Positions 44,525-55,185 of a stretch of 64,000 bases of DNA are shown here, in pieces. Location: positions 58,519,942 through 58,583,941 of the forward strand of contig OY997641.1 of assembly GCA_963921795.1 (NCBI GenBank). Reading direction: 5' to 3'. Position 1 is the stretch's first letter, and each line of letters opens with the position of its first letter. The position numbers and the translations under genes are program-made. The notes under the pieces are model-generated. The model saw only the letters and a program-made list of their open reading frames with translations, ran no database searches and was not told the origin of the DNA. Origin of the DNA: Nannobrachium achirus (taxonomy: Eukaryota; Chordata; Actinopteri; Myctophiformes; Myctophidae).

Positions 44525-47275
44525 TGCAGGACACACACAGGTGCCACACCTGTTGCTGCTGGAAGCTGTGCTGCTGCCCATGCACCGCTCCGAGAGGGTG
44601 CCTAACTTGGCTGAGTATTTCTGGCTGTTCCTGCTATCTACTATTGCTTATTTCATGTTCTTAGCTGCCAAACTAACTTAGTTAAGAAGCTGTGTTCTGG
44701 CCAGGTTGTATGGGAAGGTTGAGGTTGTTATTCTGGTAATCACTGAATGCTAGAAGCTGTGTTCTTGGCCAAGTCGCATGGGTAGTTTTGAGATTGTTAT
44801 TCGGGTAATCGCTGAATTCTAAAGTTTCAAGGTCCATATTGTCTTGCTAAAGTTGCTGGTGCCCCAGCTGAATTCTGTACTTCAGTCATGTTGCCAAAGC
44901 TAATCTAAAGGTGCTACGGGCTTGCTAACATGGCTAAATGTAAACTCAGGATCATAGAAAGTGGGCTGTGGCTACGGGCTAAATGCTAACTTATTTGTGC
45001 CCCGGTGGGCCTTTACTGGGCTACCATGAGTTAAGGTAATCTCAGTCGCTGGGTTTGTCGATGATAGCGACAGTGTTTTTGCGACTGCGCGGGCCGTATC
45101 GGCTAGCATGGAGCAACAGGTTCAATGTATAGTCAGCCAAGAGCTAGCCGGTGGCTATTGCTAGCCGGCTACTCCGGTAAGGATGCTGTTAGCTGGTAAA
45201 ACAACGTGCTAGCCATGTCAAGGCATAGAGCGGCGGCCCCTCGTGATAACGTGGCCCCGTAGCAAGTATGAAACACGCCAGGAGGATTCAGTTTGTAGGC
45301 TGTTGTAGGTATCGGCAGCATTCACCTAGCATCCGAGCTAGCCGAGTTCATGTCAAGCGGTGGTTTACGGCATGACGTCGTCAGCGCATACTAAACGCTG
45401 GGGATGGGATATGTAGTTCGCTAGCATGTCAAGCCAGCTGGATTTCGTGCTACAGTCTAATGTGGCAGTCGTTTGTTGCTAATGCTAATTTAAGGTGCTT
45501 ATGGGTTTCGCTAACGTTGCTAAAGATTAGCGGCTGTCCAGGCTGGGTTCAAGGCAAGGATTATGGCATAAATGTTGGGTTCGTTGTTGTGGTAAACACA
45601 GCCGAGGTCTACTTCTAACTACTGCTTCATCAAGGTAATGGTGCTCTTTCCAGCTGAGTTTGCATACTACAGATCGAGACGGGAGCAGTTGCGGCTCCTG
45701 GCTAAGGCTAAAATAACTTCTTTGTGCTTGGCTTGCTTGCGACCGTTCGCTAAGGTTAACTCAGTTGCTTGTGCTTATCGGGAACAGTGGTGTATTTGTC
45801 GGGATCAGTGGCGTATTGGTGTATTTTGTCAGCCGTATATGCTACTGTTGAGCAGCGTTCCTTCCTTGCAGTCAGCCAGGGGCTAGCTTTGCTTGTTGTT
45901 AGCCGGCTAGCTTTAACTAATGTAAGGATAGCTGCTAGTTGGTAAAACACAGAGCCCTAGAATGGAGAGTTGCGTCACTCCCGTTCACTTCATGGGGCCA
46001 GGTCTTCTGCGCACACATCTATTGGCGTATAGTGACAAACGGCGAACCGGAAGTTTACAAAATGCATTGAAGTCTATGAGGTGTAAAGTGACAATGAACC
46101 ACGTGACCAGCGCTGTTTCTGACCCCGCGGTGACACCACTCTCTGATTATACTGCTCTGGTAAAACAGCTTGCTAGCCATGTTCTAGGCGCAAGTATGGC
46201 CCCGTCTGAAAACGTTGCTCTATAAACAGCTGCTGCTTATGAGGTGCTAGTTGCTATACCTTAGCAGTTACTAAATGGTTCCTGTCGCTTGTATGTCTGC
46301 GTGGGCTCCTGGAAGGAGGAAAACCCGCAAGCTCATGGGTGCCACAGTTTACGTGCAAACAATGTTTTGCGTCCGCTAACACTAGGCGTGCTGTCTGTCT
46401 TGACGTCACCAGTTGAACTCGCTAGTGCATGCAGGGAATCGTAGTCTTCTCTAAATGCTTGGTAGCTCCACTCAACCTGCGGCGGCGTGCTAGCATAACT
46501 GCTAATAATTACAGCTAAGGCTGATGCTTGTAAAAATGCTGTATCATGTTTTCTTTCAGCTCATGCTAAAGCTAAATACTTGTTGGTTGCTAACATTCTG
46601 TCTATTATTTCAGCAAGTTATTGTTTCTACTGCATGTCAAGCTGTTACCAGGGTGTTGAGTGTTTCTGCTAACATGTTGTCATTACTGCTCCAGTATGGC
46701 AGCTCCAGGCTAAAGTGGCACAGGCTCAGCTAAATCACTTTCTTAACAGCGTCTCGCTGCGGCGGCTAAGGGCGCGGCTAACACCAGGTCTACGTTGTAT
46801 TTTTCAGGTTCCTAACCCTAACATTATGTTTATTTTTCAGGTTTCCTAAACATGAGGTTTATCTTTCAGCTTCGGGCTAAAGCCGACGCATAGCGACAGC
46901 TACAGCAGGTCGTCATTGCAGCGTCGCACGGCAGCTGCGGGGTGTTTCAACTGCATGTTAAGCTGCTACCAGTGCTTCAGAAGTTAAAGGGATTTAACTC
47001 AAATATTTGTTTCAAACTAAGGCTATAGTACCGGGTCACACAGCACACCGTATGTCCTAGCAGTGTTTCCGTGGCCGCCGCACTGGCTACAGTTCTGTTT
47101 TCCTTCAGCTCATGCTAAGCTAATACATACTGGTTGCTATTCATCCTGTTTATTCCAGTTTCAGGCCGGAGCGGCTGCAGGCTCACGGCTATGACAGCAG
47201 GTTATCATGGCAGCTTTGGCTGCGGGTCCCACTAATCATGTCATGAAGGTTATGTTCCTAGCTTAGTCGACTGCT

Positions 47276-47584
47276 GTGTGCGGCTGGGAGTCCAGTCGGG
47301 AGTCGGTCGGCACCGCGGAGGGTATTGTTGCGACGGCGCAGCTGCTTCCGCTGCTGCCTTGGGCCAGCCGGCCCTCCAGCCTTCCTGACTTCCCGGCGAC
47401 CCGCGAGCCCACGACGGAGGCGCGTAGGGCTCAGGCTCAGCTTCCGGGGGAGCGGCACACCGACACCGCCGTCATGCCGCGAAGGAGCAAAGGAACGCCA
47501 GTTCTAGCGCCAGCGGCGGGAGCCAGTTCTCTCGCCAGCGACGGCTGCCCCGGAAGCACAGCGGAGCCAGACTCTAGCAGGTAA
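47276..47584 (+). CDS. GC-rich open frame, unknown
   Basis: 102 residues, Ala/Pro/Arg-rich, ending just before AGCAGGTAAATAG, where a donor-like AG/GTAAAT lies at 47578-47585. It may be an exon-like remnant of the element's own gene or chance in GC-rich DNA. No known domain. Confidence 0.25.
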   Translation: MCGWESSRESVGTAEGIVATAQLLPLLPWASRPSSLPDFPATREPTTEARRAQAQLPGERHTDTAVMPRRSKGTPVLAPAAGASSLASDGCPGSTAEPDSSR

Positions 47585-47663
47585 ATAGCAGCGCATTTGC
47601 TTGTTCGGTTCCGTCAGGGTGCAGTCGCTCTAAGCTGGGGACTATACGCATATCGGTTGGGCC

Positions 47664-48212
47664 ATGTTTTGGCATTGCTTGACTTCAAAAGTCAAGAGCT
47701 GGGTTGTAGAGTTTCTTATGTGTGCGTCAGCAGACTCTGCAGCAGAACTAACGCACTTTTCCATTCTGTGTCTCCATGCCGAAACACCTGGCTGCCCGCC
47801 CGATGTCTGCCCCAACGACCCTCTGTTCCATGACGCACGCTGGTTTGCCGCGAGTCTGAGGGGGCAGGGCCAGAGTGAAGGCGTCGCGCCATCCCTCTAC
47901 ACGCCACATTCCCTGCGGCGCGGAGTAGTTTCGGCAGCGGCGCCCCTGGCGCGGAGCAGCTCGGCGGCAGCACTCCTGGCGCGGAGCAACTCGGCGGCGG
48001 CTCTCTGGCGAGGAGCACCTTCAGCAGCGGCGCCCCCGGCGCGGAGCAGCTTCGGCGACGGCGTTCCTGGCATGGAGCAGCGGCGGCGCTCCGGGCGCCC
48101 TCGGGCCTCAGCTGGTCGTCAGCAGCAGGCGTCCGCTGCATCGGATGCAGCAGGCTGGGTTCCTCCGTATGCAGCGGCGGAGGAGCAGTCAAGCGGCGTG
48201 GGAACGATGTGA
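47664..48212 (+). CDS. 182-residue open frame with Ala/Ser repeats, unknown
   Basis: The N-terminal part contains ETPGCPPDVCPNDPLFHDAR; the C-terminal part is made of imperfect Ala-Pro-Leu-Ala-Arg-Ser-Ser repeats from the minisatellite at 47934-48085. Both strands are open here because of high GC, which weakens the coding claim. It could be a decayed piece of the element's protein. Confidence 0.3.
   Translation: MFWHCLTSKVKSWVVEFLMCASADSAAELTHFSILCLHAETPGCPPDVCPNDPLFHDARWFAASLRGQGQSEGVAPSLYTPHSLRRGVVSAAAPLARSSSAAALLARSNSAAALWRGAPSAAAPPARSSFGDGVPGMEQRRRSGRPRASAGRQQQASAASDAAGWVPPYAAAEEQSSGVGTM
47934..48085. repeat. GC-rich minisatellite, about 30-bp period
   Basis: Five diverged units of the kind CGGCGCCCCTGGCGCGGAGC, preserving frame in most units. 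Confidence 0.8.
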
Positions 48213-48944
48213 AGCAGCCCGTGGTTAATGGACTGATGGGGCCGAGGCACGCAATCAGTCACGCGTCCCGTGGAGGACGCTCAGGTTCAGAAGGTCGCAT
48301 TATGAGGTTCTGTTTCGGCTGTGTGTTTATTGCTGCCCCTCACATGTATTTTATATACAAGGCAGGGTGTCTTTAAGGTTATAACAGTATAGTTACTGTT
48401 ATGTTCAGCGTATACCTTATATTTGTGGGTTTTTACGTGCTGCCTCTGCTGCACTTCACAGGTCTTTAATTAGTGTTATATCTAGTTGCTCATGCCCACT
48501 ACAGCATTGCTAAAGTACACTAGAGCTACCTTTCTTATCATTGGTTGGCTTTAGGCAAGCTGCTAATATCTAATACTTTGGTACTAACGAGTATTCCTTG
48601 CCTGCTCATTCTAGTATCAATAGCGCTCTAGAGTTCTGGAGTTAGCAAGTAGATATTTTAATTGCTTCAGCTCAGCAGTAATCGCAAAAGAAAGAACGTC
48701 ACACGGAGGGACGGAGCCCTTCGTATAATGGTGTTCTCTTCTGCAAAAGCAAGGTGTGTTGGGAAGGGGGAGAGTTTAATAAAATGTATAGGTTGCTGCA
48801 TAATTCAGGTAATTAAAGGTGCTGTATTCTGAGTATGGGGGCATAGTAAATGTACGCTATAGTGTCAGTTTAGTTATTTCGCGCTTCTGGTCACAGCAGT
48901 GTCCAAGCTGTTAGGTCCGCGGAAACAAATCATCCTCACCGTTG

Positions 48945-49030
48945 ATTAGGAGTCTTATGGATTCTAAGCGTTGCGTGTGCTGGGGGAGGACCCGCGTGGG
49001 TCCGTCCTTTTAGAATCCATAAGCCACTCT
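48945..49030. other. stem-loop in the 3' part of the split-repeat element
   Basis: CTTATGGATTCTAA at 48951 pairs with TTAGAATCCATAAG near 49010. A similar pair GGATTCGG/CCGAATCC frames 49147-49318, and CGGATCATGTG/CACATGATCCG lies within B1. These could be structural signals for reverse transcription. Confidence 0.45.
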
Positions 49031-49218
49031 TGGGTTCCGCTTGTAGTATAGATTATGCTGCATTTATCCATGCGTGCTGCTCATATTATTATGCTGCCTG
49101 CGGCTCATGTCCTTATATGCTGCTGTAATTGTTTAGGACTGATCATGGATTCGGTGCGTTGCGTGTTTTGGGGGGTTAGGACGCCGTCCTTCCAGGACGC
49201 CCTCCTTCCTTCTTTGGA

Positions 49219-49523
49219 GGTCTCGGATCATGTGACCGCGTTGAGCTTCAGTCACGTATAGATGATTATAGCTTAATCATTTATCGTGGACGCGGCACAT
49301 GATCCGTTAGCCGAATCCATCGCCAATCTTGATGCTCCGCATGTAGTCTAGTTATGCTACATATTCATGCTGCTGCTTAGGCTATAGGATGCTGCTGCTT
49401 AGGCTATAGGATGCTACCGTATTGCTATATATATATTGCTCATATGTCTCTGCTGCCTGCTATATTGTATGCTTCCATTCTTGTCAATAAAGTCCATTCA
49501 ACCTTAATGATTTGCCCCCTGAA
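49219..49523 (+). repeat. B1 repeat of the split-repeat element
   Basis: 305 bp starting GGTCTCGGATCATG and ending CCCCTGAA; identical by eye to B2. It contains AATAAA and a doubled TGCTGCTTAGGCTATAGGA. Confidence 0.92.
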
Positions 49524-49677
49524 ATTAGGCGCAGGAAGAATGACGTAGCCAGTTCAGGGGGGAGATCTAAGAGGTTGGCGGCGCGCCCCCAGGTGGGCGG
49601 AGTATTATATTCCGCCCCCCACTCAGAGTATATCTAGGGTACTAACCCTACAGTGCTTCAGTTGCTAAACTCAGCGC
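49522..49677 (+). repeat. A2 repeat of the split-repeat element
   Basis: 156 bp matching A1. It overlaps the last two bases of B1 and is followed by a 51-bp linker. Confidence 0.92.
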
Positions 49678-49728
49678 CCCACCTCCTTCCCCAACTCCAC
49701 CTCAGGATTAGGCTATCCCCTTGCTGGG

Positions 49729-50033
49729 GGTCTCGGATCATGTGACCGCGTTGAGCTTCAGTCACGTATAGATGATTATAGCTTAATCATTTATCGTGGA
49801 CGCGGCACATGATCCGTTAGCCGAATCCATCGCCAATCTTGATGCTCCGCATGTAGTCTAGTTATGCTACATATTCATGCTGCTGCTTAGGCTATAGGAT
49901 GCTGCTGCTTAGGCTATAGGATGCTACCGTATTGCTATATATATATTGCTCATATGTCTCTGCTGCCTGCTATATTGTATGCTTCCATTCTTGTCAATAA
50001 AGTCCATTCAACCTTAATGATTTGCCCCCTGAA
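49729..50033 (+). repeat. B2 repeat, right end of the split-repeat element
   Basis: Copy of B1; after it the sequence changes to CTAGGGCAGTAG. Confidence 0.92.
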
Positions 50034-50050
50034 CTAGGGCAGTAGCGTTA

Positions 50051-50374
50051 AGCCCCTATCATAGTAGGCACCGCGTTGATAAGCTATCCACCGCGGTGTA
50101 GTCTTGTTAAGTCATAAAACTACAACATTACGTCATTACTCGCGGTGAAGAGCTATCCACCGCGAGTCCCGACACATCTCTCTGTTTTTACTATCAGACA
50201 GATCGGCCCATCACCCCGTTCACTGATTGGTCGATCTAGACCAGTCAGTCACAGTGATAGGACTTCACCGTGACTGACTATGATGGCCTCCACTTGTTTT
50301 CTCACTTTAGGTGGATTGCTTATCACCTAAAATTTGCGGTGAATAGCTCTTCACCCTGGACTCTGATAGAGGCT
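50051..50374. mobile_element. Harbinger-like MITE, AGCCCCTATCA ends, copy 1
   Basis: Ends AGCCCCTATCA and TGATAGAGGCT with 3-bp flanks TTA (50048-50050, 50375-50377). The interior holds repeated hairpin-forming CGCGGTGAAGAGCTATCCAC units. A second copy, split by an insertion, spans 59563-61152. Confidence 0.75.
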
Positions 50375-50377
50375 TTA

Positions 50378-50902
50378 GTGTCTATTGTTGTTAGACCAGT
50401 GGTTCTCAAACATGTTCATATCAAAGGATGTTTCTGGCAAGGGACACCCATACAAGATTTGTGCTACAAGTTCACAATATGTTGCAGATCTGTGAGTTTG
50501 TAGCTTGGCTATTGTGGTTAAACTGAAGAAAGCCCTAGACTACAAACTACTACACTTTAGAAAAAAGCCCCAAAAAAAAAAAGTAGGAATATTTACAAGC
50601 TAGCACTTTGCAGGAAAACAAGCCCCAAAGTTGCTTATAATAAGCAGACTTGGCAACACTGGAGAGAGAGCGCTCCTCCCGAATTAGCAAGCCACGGTCG
50701 GAGATAGCCAATCACCATCCAATTAATTACCGTGATTGGCTGTTTGGTGCAAGTAGGAGGGTCCCTTATCGCTGGTTACCAGCCCACCATTCCACCATGC
50801 CACTGTATGATGCCCTCCCTGCGAGGCTACCATCACTATGGCGACAGAGAATGCGAGATAAAAGTGTGAGGAACAGATGCAAATAGATACAGAGAGACAG
50901 AC

Positions 50903-50951
<49 letters not shown>

Positions 50952-50979
50952 GGGAGAGAGGCAGGCAGACAGATGAGAG
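50378..50979. other. unassigned; contains (ACAG)n
   Basis: (ACAG)n at about 50893-50951. GTTCTCAAACATGTTCATAT near 50402 and ATGTTGCAGATCTGTGAGTT near 50478 are old MITE remains. No gene. Confidence 0.5.
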
Positions 50980-51361
50980 CAGGAGTGTCGCACCAAATTC
51001 TGAGCCCTGGGTACTTTAACTATTGAAAAATAACAGATATACAAGCTGTGCCGCGCTGCGAGCTTGTAGATCTGCTATTTTTGAGAAAATCTTGAAAATG
51101 TCTTTGAATATTTCAAAAGGTTTTTTTTTTGGTTTCTATGTCAGTGGTGTTCAAACTTTTTCATGTCAAGGACCCCCAAAATGATATGCATTTGGCCACG
51201 GACCCCCATCTCAAAATATTTAGTTCCAGGGACCCCCCCAAAGCAAAATTTTAGTTACGAATGTTCGCTTAAAAAATACATATTATGTTCAAAGATTTGC
51301 GCACATTTTCAAGACTTTTCAAAAATGGCAGATCTACAAGCTCGCAGCGCGGCACTCGGTG
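50980..51361 (+). mobile_element. hAT-type MITE, CAGGGGCGTCACA family, right-truncated
   Basis: Start CAGGAGTGTCGCACCAAATT, hairpin 51023-51080, interior, then the second hairpin breaks off after GCGCGGCACTCGGTG at 51361 and runs into purine-rich GGAGGAGGAG sequence. Confidence 0.75.
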
Positions 51362-52393
51362 GAGGAGGAGAGATAGAGATTGAGAAAAGAGAGATGGAGG
51401 GAGAGAGGTGGGGGGGGGGCGGGGGTTTGAAGGAAGGAGGACCTTCCGCTTTGCGCAGCTTGCTGTTATTTTTAGCGCCAGGCAGCGCTGGAGACCTTAG
51501 ACACTGAACGACCTGCAGAACTCACAGCCTTGGCAAGGAGGAGGCACAGGCCCGGCTACACAACAACAAACGCACTGCCGGTGCCACTGCCAAGCAACCT
51601 GCAGGACTTCTGAAAAGAGTATGGACGGTGTTAGCCATTGGTTTCTATGCTGCAAAAATGACGCTTGTTTTGTCCCTTGTACGGGTGCCGCCATCATTGT
51701 AGAAATCAACGTTCATTGGTAGAAATGGTGCCATCTCGAATGCTATCGGCTGCCAACGGTCACATGCAACCGCAGGGATACATGGGAGAATGTGGTGTTG
51801 AGCTTGCCAAATAGAGCACACGAAGAAGAACCATCACAAGCCTATGATCACCAGCCCCTCCTACAGCATACCCTGCTTTAACATCAAATGACATAAATTG
51901 GATCATATTTTCACACAACGCATTTCATGGGGATTGAAACGAGGCTTTAAACTAGCAACAGGAACCATAAACTATTGATGGCAATGTTTATTAACTAATT
52001 TGCTGCTATTTTAAACATAGGCTGAACCGTTTTAAGAAAATCAAATGTAAAAGTTTGGGGGAAATGAATGGAATCCTATGGAGAACATGTTGCTTCTAGC
52101 GCAACTAGCGCAACTAGCGGCCAATGATAGGAAGGTCTGTATGACCCCCCCCCCCTTCAGATGTTTGATGGTGTCAGGGACTGAGTTGGTTAGGCCAGGG
52201 ATACAGAGAGACACTGTCTGGGACACATACGTAGCTTCTTCATAATTGCATTGCGTGTTATTAATTGGTAGCCATGTCGATTTTCAGTAGTTTAAAAAAG
52301 AAGCAGAGCTGGACAGAGCTGGATTTAAGCCATTTCCATAAAGCTGTCCCCAGCTACCCCATGAGGATTATTCAGGGCACTGTATGCCTGTCT
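51362..52393. other. purine-rich stretch then unassigned sequence
   Basis: GA/GGA-rich 51362-51445 with a G-run, and a C-run at 52145-52155. No gene I can support. Confidence 0.5.
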
Positions 52394-52401
52394 ATGACAA
52401 G

Positions 52402-52878
52402 CAGGGGCGTCACACCAAATTCTGGGCCCTGGGTACAAGCATTCACTGCGGGCCCCCCATGAATGTTAACTATTGAAAAATAGCAGATATACAAGCTCAC
52501 AGCGCGGCACCGAGTGCCGCGCTGCGAGCTTGTAGATCTGCTATTTTTGAAAAGTCGTGAAAATGTGTGCCAAGAAACCTATGTTTCCATGTCAGCGATG
52601 CTCAAACTTTTTCATGTGAAGGACCCTCCCCATCTCAAAATATTTAGTTCCAGGGACCCCCCCAGAAGCAAAATTTGAGTTACAAAAGTTCACTTAAAGA
52701 ATACATATATTCAAAGATTTGCGCACATTTTCACGACTTTTCAAAAATAGCAGATCTACAAGCTGCCGCGCTGCGAGCTTGTATATCTGCTATTTTTCAA
52801 TAGCTAAAGTTACTGGGGCCCCTACACCTTGGACCCTGGTAACTCAGTCCCACTTTCCTACCCCTTGTGACGCCCCTG
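52402..52878 (+). mobile_element. hAT-type MITE, CAGGGGCGTCACA family, copy 2
   Basis: Perfect 8-bp duplication ATGACAAG at 52394-52401 and 52879-52886; ends as in 6230-6700. Hairpins lie at 52485-52554 and 52745-52800 (inner stem shortened). Confidence 0.93.
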
Positions 52879-53009
52879 ATGACAAGGAGGGAGAGAGAGC
52901 AAGAGCTTGATCCGTGAGAGAGAGGGATAGAGGGAAAGAGGAGGGATGTAGGCCAGGGATGTAGGGAGAGAGAGAGGGGAGAGGGGAAGTGAGGGAGAGC
53001 CTTTTGTTG

Positions 53010-53541
53010 TGGCGTCAATTGGGTATGGCAGGGGTATGCAGCTGCCATACCTTGGGTCCAGGGGGGAAAATAAAAGTTACTTTTAAATATAAATCCATGA
53101 AGGTCTCTTTGTCTATCTGTTCTGGTTATTATGTTGTTAAATTACAGTAAAATAACTACAAATGCAAAATGTAACGCAATGGTCACTTTAACAAGGTATT
53201 ATAATTATATTCTCCACACTTGTATTCTCCCCATCTTGACAACATGGTATATTCCCAGGTTCCGCAGGTCAGCTGCACAGGTGCAATTCATTATTGTCAA
53301 TTGTGGCACGTTAACTAACATGCCAAGTTTAGCTGCACTAGCTTGAACAACCATTCCAGGCTGCCATATCCAGCCCAAGAAACCGTAGAAACGGGGGGAA
53401 AAAATAGAACTTCTTAAAATAAATGTATCATGCCTGTTGCCAAGATATGGCAACATGACTGGTGTCTTGCACGCGCGCGAAGGCGCGCGTGCAAGACACC
53501 AGTCATGTTGCCATACCTTAGCCTTTTCTGAACTGACGCCA
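53010..53541. mobile_element. possible MITE with TGGCGTCA ends and terminal palindrome
   Basis: Ends TGGCGTCAATTGGGTATGG and TGACGCCA. Near the right end is a strong hairpin at 53446-53515: two perfect 33-base arms (starting TATGGCAACATGACTGGTGT) with loop GAAG. No clear target duplication. Confidence 0.5.
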
Positions 53542-53781
53542 CTGGCACACACACACACACACACGCACGCACACACGCACGCACAATAACCTGGCCAGTG
53601 CAGGGTATATACCGACCGACACCGTAACACGCTGACCCATGCGTCGTCAGCGCAATGAGCTGACGGTAGCGCAGCGCGAAAGCGCTGTGTTCACTCGCTT
53701 GTTAAAATAATATAGAACAAGTTCCAGGAGTGAAACAAGAGGCCTGCATCTTCCCCACAGCACACAAGCACAGCCTTCACC

Positions 53782-53794
53782 CAGGGGCGTCACA

Positions 53795-53826
<32 letters not shown>

Positions 53827-54325
53827 GGGGGGGGGAGGGAGTGGGACCGAGTTACTAGGGCCCAAGGTGGAGGGGGCCTGGAATTATTTTATGCTTTAGC
53901 TATTGAAAAATAGCAGATATACAAGCTCGAGTGCCGCGCTGCGAGCTTGTAGATCTGCTATTTTTTGAAAAGTCGTGAAAGCACGTGCAAATCTTTGAAT
54001 ATATGTATTTTTTTAAGCGAACATTTGTAACTCAAACTTTGCTTCTGAGGGGTGGTCCCTGGAACTAAATTTTTTGAGATGGCCAAATACATGTCATTTT
54101 GGGGGTCCTTCACGTGAAAAAGTTTGAACACCACTTATTTTTTTCTTCAAAAATCCTTAGAAGGATTTCACAATTTTTCAAAAATGGCAGATCTACAAGC
54201 TCGCAGCGCTGCACTCGGTGCCGCGCTGTGAGCGTGTATATCTGCTATTTTTCAATAGTTAAGCACAACAATAATTGAAGTGAATCATTTGTACCCAGGG
54301 CCCAGAATTTGGTGCGACACCCCTA
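53782..54325 (-). mobile_element. hAT-type MITE, CAGGGGCGTCACA family, inverted copy
   Basis: Flanks CCTTCACC (53774-53781) and CCTTCACT (54326-54333). The left end CAGGGGCGTCACA runs into (GT)n and a long G-run (about 53810-53835). Hairpins lie at 53905-53967 and 54176-54250. The interior is opposite to copies 1 and 2. Confidence 0.88.
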
Positions 54326-54568
54326 CCTTCACTGGGTGCACGCGTCCTCACTGGCCCTCTCTCTCTCCTGCTCTTTTTCCCCCCACAAAACACAGAGCTG
54401 AGAACTGCATTTTTGTTCTCCCTTTCCCAAGGAGAGCTTTCATTAGCACAGAGGACACCGGCCGATTACTGAGGATACCTCGGTGGGCGGGGAGCCTCCT
54501 CCAACAGGAGAATGTCATTTGTCTTGTTTGCCAGCCAGAGACGTCGGTGTGTTGCACAGCACTGCCGC

Positions 54569-55015
54569 CAGGGACGTGCTGGCCATTGGGAAAAGCGGGA
54601 CGACTCCCGAATGGCCGGTTCATTCCCGGGCCGGTCCAGGCCGGCCATTAGGAAAAAAAAATTAACTGTTTGCAAAAAAGTAAAAATTAAACTGTTTGCA
54701 CAAAAGTAGTGAAAACAGCAGATCTACAAGCACACAACGCCGCACACGGCGCGGCGTTGTGTGCTTGTAGATCGGCTGTTTTCCCTAGTTTAAATCATTT
54801 TTAAAATGATAAGTGCAAAACAAACGGTTTTGGACATAAGGTTTCCACCCGACAACGACGAAATACAACTCATGTAATTGGCCCACTGGCTTGTCACTTG
54901 TCACAAATCATTGAGTAGCAGCAGCGCTATAGAGAGAGATCTCTCTCTATAGCACGCAATGAGGGCCTCTCCAACTCTTTTTCCAGGGCTGAATCAGGGG
55001 CCCAGCACGTCCCTG
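54569..55015. mobile_element. hAT-type MITE, CAGGGACGTGCTGG family, copy 2
   Basis: Perfect 8-bp duplication ACTGCCGC at 54561-54568 and 55016-55023. It holds the hairpin 54711-54785 (ACACAACGCCGCACACGGCG inner) and the 28-bp palindrome GCTATAGAGAGAGA/complement at about 54926-54953. Confidence 0.93.
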
Positions 55016-55185
55016 ACTGCCGCTGCCATGTCCCAAACTCCCTTCAGGAGCGCCATGACTCAATGTCACTCACAGAAGCGTCGCTGTTATGGATACGCGC
55101 TGTAATGCAACACCGTGTTACCATCTGTTTCTAGTGTCTGCACGACTCTTGTTTACAGTATTGGCTATGATTGTACACTGTGTAG

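Larger units (their letters stand above)
44370..50033 (+). mobile_element. probable Ngaro/DIRS-type element with split direct repeats, non-autonomous
   Basis: Order A1 (44370-44524), interior, B1 (49219-49523), A2 (49522-49677), B2 (49729-50033). B1 and B2 look identical over 305 bp; A1 and A2 differ by two small indels. B1 runs directly into A2. This A1-interior-B1-A2-B2 plan is the hallmark of tyrosine-recombinase (Ngaro/PAT) retrotransposons, which lack LTRs and target duplications. B carries AATAAA (49486-49491). No reverse transcriptase or recombinase frame is seen in the 4.7-kb interior, so mobility would depend on a partner. The interior has many GCTAAC/GCTAGC words and several TTTCAG acceptor-like sites. 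A complex segmental duplication is the alternative. B1/B2 identity implies youth. Confidence 0.65.

Noticed and set aside
47716-48192. 158-residue minus-strand frame opposite the 182-residue frame
   Set aside because: Both strands are open because of a GC-rich minisatellite; the minus frame has no supporting signal.
44370-50033. LTR retrotransposon with A+B as LTR
   Set aside because: No TG...CA ends, primer site or polypurine tract. The left copy has only A, and the right side has B-A-B, which fits split direct repeats better.
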